Shown: positions 46,101 to 55,100 of the stretch, piece by piece
How positions within the stretch are numbered: position 1 is the first letter of the stretch
How the letters are laid out: each line of letters starts with the position of its first letter
From: Haemonchus contortus
Taxonomy: Eukaryota; Nematoda; Chromadorea; Rhabditida; Trichostrongylidae
Reading direction: 5' to 3'
Assembly: GCA_000469685.2 (NCBI GenBank)
Contig: LS997565.1
Coordinates: 51,282,501-51,346,500 of the forward strand
Length of the DNA stretch: 64,000 bases
Made by a program: the position numbers and the translations under genes
The notes under the pieces: model-generated
What the model saw: only the letters and a program-made list of their open reading frames with translations
The model's database searches: none
What the model was told of the DNA's origin: nothing

Positions 46101-49100
46101 TTTTCTACCAATTCGCTCTTATTATAGAACAGCCCAAAGTCTCAAAGTGTTGGAGCGTCAATCAATCCCGGCTGTGGGATGCACTCAAAAATTCGACTTC
46201 CATTCAGAATCGTAGTGTCGTGATGATTATGTATGTGGCCTATACAATGAATTGTGGTGGCCAGCCGATGTGCAAGTTAGTGCTTTCATCCCCCAGACGA
46301 GTGTGTACCAATAAAACGACCCCGGAGGGATGGAAGGCTTGGTTGGCCTAGACGGTATATATACTGGTGAGACGGGAAGGATGCTGGACATACGCGTCAA
46401 ATAACATCTAGCAGGTAGAAGGCGAGGAAGCCTATTCACGCCACTTGGGAGGCATCGGTTAGAAGGACATCAGGACGAAGATTTTGTCGGTGGAGTGTCG
46501 ACGTGTCAGAAAGGTGTTGGAAGCGTTGTACATCCGCGAAAGGAATCTTAAGCTGAACAACCGAAATGAATGCATTGCCATAACGAGTGAACTTCTGCCA
46601 TTCGTACCCTTTTGTGGACTTTGAGCTCATCGCATAATTCTTAACTCACGATCGTCAATAATGTCTCATTGTTCCTTTGTTGTTCACGAAATAGAGTGGG
46701 ACTACAGCGCTGGTGGAACCCCAGAGGGTTGGTTTCTTGGCTGGGATGTTTCGGCGTTCGAGTTTCTGGGGGTTGTTGCAACTGGCCTAGTGCGTTTGGG
46801 CGCTTGGTCGGGTAAGCCATAGATCAGGAGCTCCGAACTACTTTCAGGTCTCTGAAGACGACGAGTCAGTCGAAACGTCGACCAAATGAACGATTCCATC
46901 ATAACAAACCTGTGCGGCAAAGGATTGTGAAATACTAGACGGTATCGATTCGGGATTCGAACCCGTGACCATGCGTGTGTAAAGCGCGCTACTTGCCCCT
47001 GCACCACCAACCATCACTCGTAAACTTAGCAGAGCCCCGTCCACGGGGTGTGATGTACCCTTAATATCGGAGTTCATATGAAAAAATTCTTGACTTTCTT
47101 ACAAAACATTCTAGAGTACTGAAAAAGGCGGTTGGCGGGTATGAACGGAAGAGGGTCAGATATTCGCAGCGGGCGATCTATGCAATGAGAAAACCACGGT
47201 GAGGATCAAATTTTACTATCATGTTCAAAACTTTTTGGGGACCGAAGAAAAGTGGGTTGGATTGAATCAGCAAATGGCGAGAATCAGACATTCATAGAGG
47301 CAGAGCAGAGGCAGAGTCAAGTTTTCATCATCATGGAACTGTTTACCAGGTGACTCCCAAGTTCACCAGAAGAGAGGACATTTGCAATTGCGAATTACTA
47401 TGGATAGTGCGGGTCGACATGGTAAACTCGGACAGCACTTCACTTTGCTCATTTCATTCCGGTCCGTGAGTCCCGATGTGGAGCTCTTCAGTCATTCTTC
47501 TAGGACTAATCTTGGCGTTGAAATAACCGACGATCACCGTGAAAAAAGTATGGTCTTCTCTGTAGAGCCTACAAAGGTCCGCTTCCAGCTCTTCTTCTTC
47601 GTAGCTCGATGGGGAGATGATGAAGATTGCTACAGCTGGGGTTAAAACACATCTTCTTAAACGGAAACGTAAGATTTGCATTGTCAAGTTTCCGCTGTTC
47701 ATGGCCAAGTGCGTATTAACAAGAATACCTACACCGCCAATGCCTCTGCTGTCGCATGTTGCAAGGGACAGTTCCTCTCCATTTTCGAAAATAGCGTGCA
47801 ATAGGCCGTGCTTTCTCCTCTCCCTCAGTCCGATGACGTCGTACTTGATCTTCCTGCTTGCATCACCAGACCTTCGATTCACGCTTCCGATGCAAGGTTC
47901 GTGCATAGGGAGTACAAGTCGCCACCTCAGTCTTTTTCCTTTTAAGCAGCATGTTATTTTTAATTGGATTTTAGTAGTCTCTCTCAACCATTCCTACATA
48001 ACGCTGCCGTATGGAGGCTTCCCGTTCAGTTGAATGATTCCCCCCCCCCCCACACTCTTGTCCGTGTTGACATGAAAACTTGCCGCTGAAGTATGAATCA
48101 TATACATATATGTATATTAAAAAGAATAATAAACGCTATAAGTCAAAATTCAGCAGTAGAAACGGTCGCAAAATATATGTATATTGAAAGGAATAATAAA
48201 CGTTCTAAGTCAAAATTCAGCAGTAGAAACGGTCGCAAAAGGCTCCGGACCATACAGTCCGACATCTAATGGTAGTAACGAACATATGTACAGTAGCGCT
48301 CAAAAGTATTCGGCCAACTTTAACTTGCTGTAATTTTTTTCCCAGTGGAGCAAATCGCATGAAATTTTGATATGTTTGACTGAAGACTTTTTCACACAAT
48401 CCAACACTATTTGACTGCAAAGCAGCGATGTAAACATTATAAGGGGAAGGCGTTTGTAGACAATGCTGAAAGCAAGTCTATGACGTCTGCAGTTATTCGC
48501 ACCCTATGTACGTTTTTCTTTTCTTCTGAGTTCGACATTAGTGCTCGTACACTTAAGACATGACAAAAAGGAAAGGACTCCTAGAAGGACCACCATCCGT
48601 ATTTCCGGTTGATTTTTTGTTCAAGCCTTTTTAGATATCTGGAGCATGATCAAAATGCAGGTTAGTAGTGTTAAATATTCACACCACACCAATGCTACAC
48701 ATATTGAAATTTCGCTTGATTAGATCCAGTAGGAAAGGAGTTATGACTGAAAATTCCAACTGAAGAAGTATTTCGCCGAATACTTTTGAGCGCTACTGTA
48801 TATGGATGCGTCAGGTTGTCTCCCTCTAGTAGGCGCATATTTTCCCGAGCGAGTCCTTGTCCTTTGTCTAGAACGCAGTAATCCAGGCATAGTCTACCGG
48901 GGCTTCTGTGCACAAGTTACGCGTGGACAACGAATTCAACCGCGACCCGAGGCTGACGGACAAGGGGGAACAAGCAAGAAGGCCGCCATCACTCCGAATC
49001 CTCGCACAACTGAAGAACCCCAAAACTGGTCTCCGCCACACACTGGGAGGCGGACGACCTCTCATGGCGGTATGGAGACTGTTTAGTTTAGTTCATTCGC

Positions 49101-52100
49101 ACCGGGACGCACCAATTGCAGCTTACTGTAGCCAGCTGTATGCAATGACACACATGATTGAACAGTTCGTCCGAATACCACTTCTATACAACTTTTGTCG
49201 TGACGTTCTCGTCCAACACCTAATTCTAACACTTTTTTGAAGCCTCATACCTCTCTATAGCCGATTTTCGCGCTTCTTCGCCGTTTTCGCATTCCTTTGA
49301 ACTATCAATTCACCATTCGTCCAAGACTAGATACCCCTAAAACTATCGTGAACTGCGCTTTCAACAAAAGAAGAGAGGTAAGACGACCATTGTGGACATG
49401 TAAGGTGAATGGAATCAAAAATCCTTAACTCTATTGTTCTTTCGTAATGTTCGCACTTCTTGAAGCGAGGTTTTTGATTTTGAGTTCATGTTCCATGTGC
49501 ACTTCGTCAAGATTGTGATTATTAATAGGAGTATAAACGATTCGGTTATTGTGAGATCAAAGAGATAGAGATCAAAGGCACAGTTCACGATAAAAATGGT
49601 TTCTGAGTCCTCAACCTACGATTACCCGGCGGCCCCCAAAGGTTACAAAAAGAACGCTGTCGGGGCCAAATACCCAACAGTTAGAGCATAGTGGGAGCCC
49701 CGTTACCGGAACGCCCGGACTCCCCGCCCCTCGATCGATAACACGTCAGACGAGTGTCGAGGCGACACAGATTGCAATGTTCGCTCTAGGACCAACATAG
49801 AATTAGCTGATCGTCTAGTAATGGCTGCTTTCATAGTCCGCCACCCGGCCAGCCGGCGTGCCACGAGGCAGTGCTAAGGGGGAGGAGGGCGGCAGACGGT
49901 CGGTCGAGGGGTTGAAAACAAAGAAGAACAAGATCAAAAACCAAACAACCAGGGGCTCGTACAAATGGTTTTTGAGCTTGTCTCTCCTTGTTTACAGCCC
50001 TCCGAGGGGCTGACCGACCGTCTGCCGACCTCCTCCCCCTTAGCACTGCCTCGCTTAGCTTATGAACGAATGAGTTTTTCGCTTACCGTCGTCGCTTATT
50101 CGCTCCAGGAATCACTCGTACGCACTGACGCACATTGTATAGCTCGTCCGGACTCCCCACTCTTCTTTATTTTCTCGGCTCATTCTCATCCAGCTCCCTT
50201 TTTAACGATTAATCGAAGACATTTTTCACTTCGGAAACAGGGATTCACGCAGTTTCTTCGCCTTCATCGCACTATTTTCCATCTTACCTAATACAAGATT
50301 ACCGCGAACTGTGCCTTCAAGAAAGGAGTACGGGTCAGGTGACAACAGCTTAAGTCAAAGACCGTAGTAAGATTATAAGAAAAAACTGGCCTCCAGGTAA
50401 ATAGTGAGTAGTGTAATGACTATATAAGCATGAAGAAAGGGAAAATACCAAGGTAAGCAGAAGTTTCATTGATACGAGCTAGATTCCCACAGAATGCAAT
50501 TAATGTCAAGTCCAGTCTGGTTAGTTAGCTAATGAATAATGAATCCAGTTAATGAATGCTCACTAAGCCTATACAATGACTTGCCGTGGCCAGTCGATGT
50601 AGAACTCAATGCTTTTATACTTCCAGACAAACTTGGTGCCAATTGACCGACTCCAGAAGGATGGGATGCCTGATTAGGTTGGACCAAGCGAATAGATCCG
50701 GTATCCGATCCCAGGACCATGCGTGTGTGATAGTGCGCTACTTGACACCACACCACTTCCACCCATGGCTCGATTACCACACAGCCATATTCACAGACTA
50801 TTCACCACAAAACCGATTTCTTTTAATATACACGCCAAATAATTTTTGAAACGAATTTTTCTGTAGTCTTCTTCAAAGAAATCTGCTGTTCTTTTGTATG
50901 AGTTTACTATAAATTCATCAAACATAATGCACTGAACAATGGATTTTTGTAAAGCACTGAGGTGAAACTTGTCGAGTAATTGTAAGAACAGCTGAGCACT
51001 TTTTTGTCTGAAAATCATTAACAATTGCATGAACATTAATACATTAATAAATGGGGGCGGAGGGGGGTGTGAAAATGTAGTTGGGGAGCAGGGGGGCCAG
51101 CGATCTTTTCACCACTCAGTGCAGAGCCCACGGGAGTAGGAGTAGCCGTTGTTTCCAGCCCATAATGGTGCTTGAGAACGTTTCTTGACCGAGAATTTTG
51201 AGTAATCAAATAAGTCTTTCAAGGAAAGGAGCAGTGGGATGAGTGAATCACCTGATTGATGAATACATTCCCCATTTCAGTTTCTTTTACGAGGCCCTAC
51301 GAGGCCCTTTTAGGTTTGGGAAAAACGGATGTGGTAACATCTCCTCGGAAGTTGCATCACAGTCGGGATGGGAAATCCATGGGAAGGTTCAACTTCCCAA
51401 TGGAAGGATACGGTAGTAGCGGCGGAATCACTGTGGCTAATAGCCCTCAATGTGGCTAAGAAAGGTCGGCTACATCTCCTGCTCTGTGTTTTAGCGCTCA
51501 GTGTTGGGAAAAGCGGTTCTCTCCCCCCCCCCCCCCTCTCACCTTGCAAGTTCAAAAAAGAAACGATGTAGTCCTCTTTCGAAATCCCGCGAGGTCCATG
51601 TCGCTGCATGCTCACGGCAACAGGTATGACAGTTCTTGAGAGGACCTATATAGCAGCTCACTTGCAATACTATTTTCAGCATTAATTAGATTATTGTAGA
51701 TCTAGAGCATGAGGGGCCGGATGGAGACAGAATAAGCTGTACATAACTAAGTTTTGGCTTATCAGCAGCAATAAAAAGTCCACGTGTGAGGTAATAATAA
51801 CTCGAACCACATAATCCTACATCCTTCAATCCTCCGACTGAATGTGAGGGCAGACTTTACTCGATTGTTTCGTGTTCTCGTTCACTAAATGCCATGTGGT
51901 GAGATAACACTCGTTATAATAAATTCTTCGTCCTAAAAAAGCTGGGGTGCTGAAATCTACAAGGCCGAAATTAAGCGATTGGAAGTTTTCATCACCGATA
52001 ACTTCTTGTTTCCCAATACAACCACGACGATTCCCTGCACACCTAGCTTACTGCAAATTTTTTGTTCAACGGCCGCCTGCTATCCATTCACCCTTATTAG

Positions 52101-55100
52101 CCTTCGTTATATCACCGTTTTAGAGAAATGAATGGGCTGCAATAAAATGACTTGATTTTCGTTTTGTGGGTATTTCTTTTATGCTCAAAGGATATAACCT
52201 TACGAGCAACTTCAAACTGAAGCATGGGGTGCTATGTAGGTATAATCTGAAATGTTGACCAGCCGTTACCAACAAGTATCGATGGACCAAGATCGGAATT
52301 CATTATATAATTTCCATGCAATACCTATTCATAAAGTCTACCGCCCCTGCATGGGAATTTAAGTTTTTACATACTATGCATCATCTCCACCAAAACAGTT
52401 AATACGAACTTCAGCATTAATCCGACTTTGCCTGCTAAATGCATACGGAATGATCCTACCTGTTGATTATTGGCTCTTAGCTAATATTGCTTTTGAGTAG
52501 TAATCTCGATCTTTACATTTGTAACCAGCGTTTGAGAATAAACAGACTCCAAAAAAGGATGCAGGATAAAGTATTCTTGACGTCAATCGATTCCTAATGA
52601 GAGATGCGCCCTCGCACTCGACTTCCATTCTAAATCGTAATGGCATATGAATGCGTATCTGACCAGCTTACCGATCTCGGAGAAAGGAAGGCTTGGTTGG
52701 CTCGGACGGGCATAATTCCGAGAATCAAGTTCGTGACACCACACCACCTCACCCCGATCTCTAACAGATAACTTTTCATCCTTTAGAGACATTCTAAAGC
52801 GGGACTCCTTGATACCCTCGAATTCAGCTAAAAGTAGAAGACGTTCTTGTCCCAACCAATAGACCTTTGTGAATGTGAAGAAGAAGATAATCAGGATGAT
52901 GAATTTCTTCGAGATGCAGCAAGGACCGAACTTTAGTTGTGTGCGTGACATCAAGACCCTTTGCCCGCTACTCTCTTTCCCGCATTCCTATGCCTATATA
53001 TTACCTTTTTATGGAGCTCTTACCCCGATTCAAGAAAATAAAACGCCGTCGAGAAGGAATCTTGAATTCCCTTGAGAATAGACCGCAGGCAGCAAAACCA
53101 ACCTTCATCGCTGTTGTGCTTCACTCTTATATACACATAGGGTGCAAAGTATAATTCGATACAGAGTACTTGTGCGGTGCTTTTTTTGCTTTGATTAGTT
53201 TGAAACAAGGGCGCTCTACTACTTCGTATCTTTTCTTTCGAAGGTGCGATGAGGTAAGATCGAATAATAGTGTCAAGACGTTCAGGTATACATCCGAAAG
53301 TAATCCTATAGTAGTTTGCAGATGAAACTTTTCGTCATAACAACGCCATACACTGACCTAACAGAACTTCTTTGTTTCCTTTTTGTGACGTGCATCACGA
53401 ATATGTTCGTGCACTAAGATTCGAAAGAAAAGCAGGAAGCCCAACAGAATAGCCTTTTGCTCTTCACAGTGAGTTAGATACCGAAATAAGATGGCGATAA
53501 ATACAACTTAGGGGACGAGAATCCTCTGAGAGATTGGCCGATATTGCCACATACAGAGGTAGACTTGTTCGAACAGCTGACCTAAAGACAAGGAACATAT
53601 ATCACGCATGATCTCGCTTCCCTCTGCAACCTGGATAAAATACGAGTTATCCTTGACAGTTTGGCAGAACAGGAAATAGAGACACTCCTTAAGAAAGCGA
53701 GATCCTGCAGAAAGTTCAAAAAGAGCTTAGCGCGATCAGTATAATTCTTGTTAGACTGCATAGTCTATCTTTGTCGTAAGCCGCAAAAAAGTTCATGCGG
53801 CTTACGACCAAGACAGTCGGCAGAAAGTCCAATCAGCCTTGTGGCAGTCGATAGTGAAAATGAAAGAATGGGCCATGACATGGAGTTTATTCCTTAACCT
53901 GAACAAATGCGCTGTATTCTATATTTGGGGAAGAGGTCACACAGACTATTACATTGACGGTGTTAAATTGAGAACATGTGACTCAGTGAAAGACCTTGGA
54001 GTTCTCATGAGTTCAAACTTGAAATTTTCTGCGCATGTAGAAAAATATCTGGAAAAGCGTTCAGCGTCGTCTATCTGATCTTTCGAAGTTAGCTGAGCAA
54101 AGACTCAAAAGCCTTACTTGCTTTTTATGAAGCTTTCGGCCTTCCCCATCTTGAGCACTGCTCCTCCGTATGGAATCCAGTCCGCAGAAAGGATATATGA
54201 AATTAGAGAGAGTACCACGGACTTTCACATGACTACACTATTTCAGGTGTTTTTCTAATACCAATCATATTAACTTGCCAAGATGCACAGAAAGGTTGAA
54301 AACGCTTGGACTCACACAGCTAACCCACAGGAAAATCGAAGCTGACTTGCCCTAGACATTTCGTATCTTAAGGAACGAAACTAAATTAAGATCAAGCAAA
54401 TATTGGGTGCTCAAGCAGTGGTAAAACAAGCGCAACAACTTCTTTTACCGGACTGCGAAGTGGCTTGACTGCCTCCCGACTGACTTACTCCTCACCTAGT
54501 GGCAAGGTATTCGAGAAAGACTGAGGAAAATCAATCTTGGAGGAGTGTTGAGTTTCACCTTTTGATTCGATTGAAGCGCTAGGCCTAGTCTCCAACATTT
54601 GAATTTTCCAGAACTAAGGGCCATTCAAGACTGTCGAGGAACTTACACTTGTTTCGCTCTTTTACTTCCAGGATGAGAGCCCCCTCCTTTTATTATAGAT
54701 CCCTCACAATATTTTTCAAGCATTGGTTTACAGCATTAGCATTGTTGTTATATATGGCATATTGGTGTTCTTGATCCGAGAATAATTTTTCGTTTTTCAT
54801 TTCAACAGGTGCTTCTTTGGTTAGTCCCCGCCTTTCGATCTTTCCCTCCAGTCGGAAAAGTAGCTAGCCAGTCGCGCAAGGATCCTGAGGCTTATTCAAC
54901 TAGATTTCTCGAGAACCTCCTCCACCTGGAGTCCATGTTGATAAGGTAGCCATTCTATAAGATGGCAAGCAGTTTATTTATTTTGGAAAGCGTCCCCTAT
55001 GAATGTAATATAATTTGAGAACTGGAAACTTCAATATACTTCAAGGGGAGTTGACTATCATCCTTGACTGCTGTTAAGGTGGGAGTTTATCTCAGCACGC

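Noticed and set aside
51310..51615. Minus-strand RHGPR motif suggesting a histidine acid phosphatase exon
   Set aside because: Only five residues match, the surrounding sequence is repeat-derived, and no second catalytic block is found.
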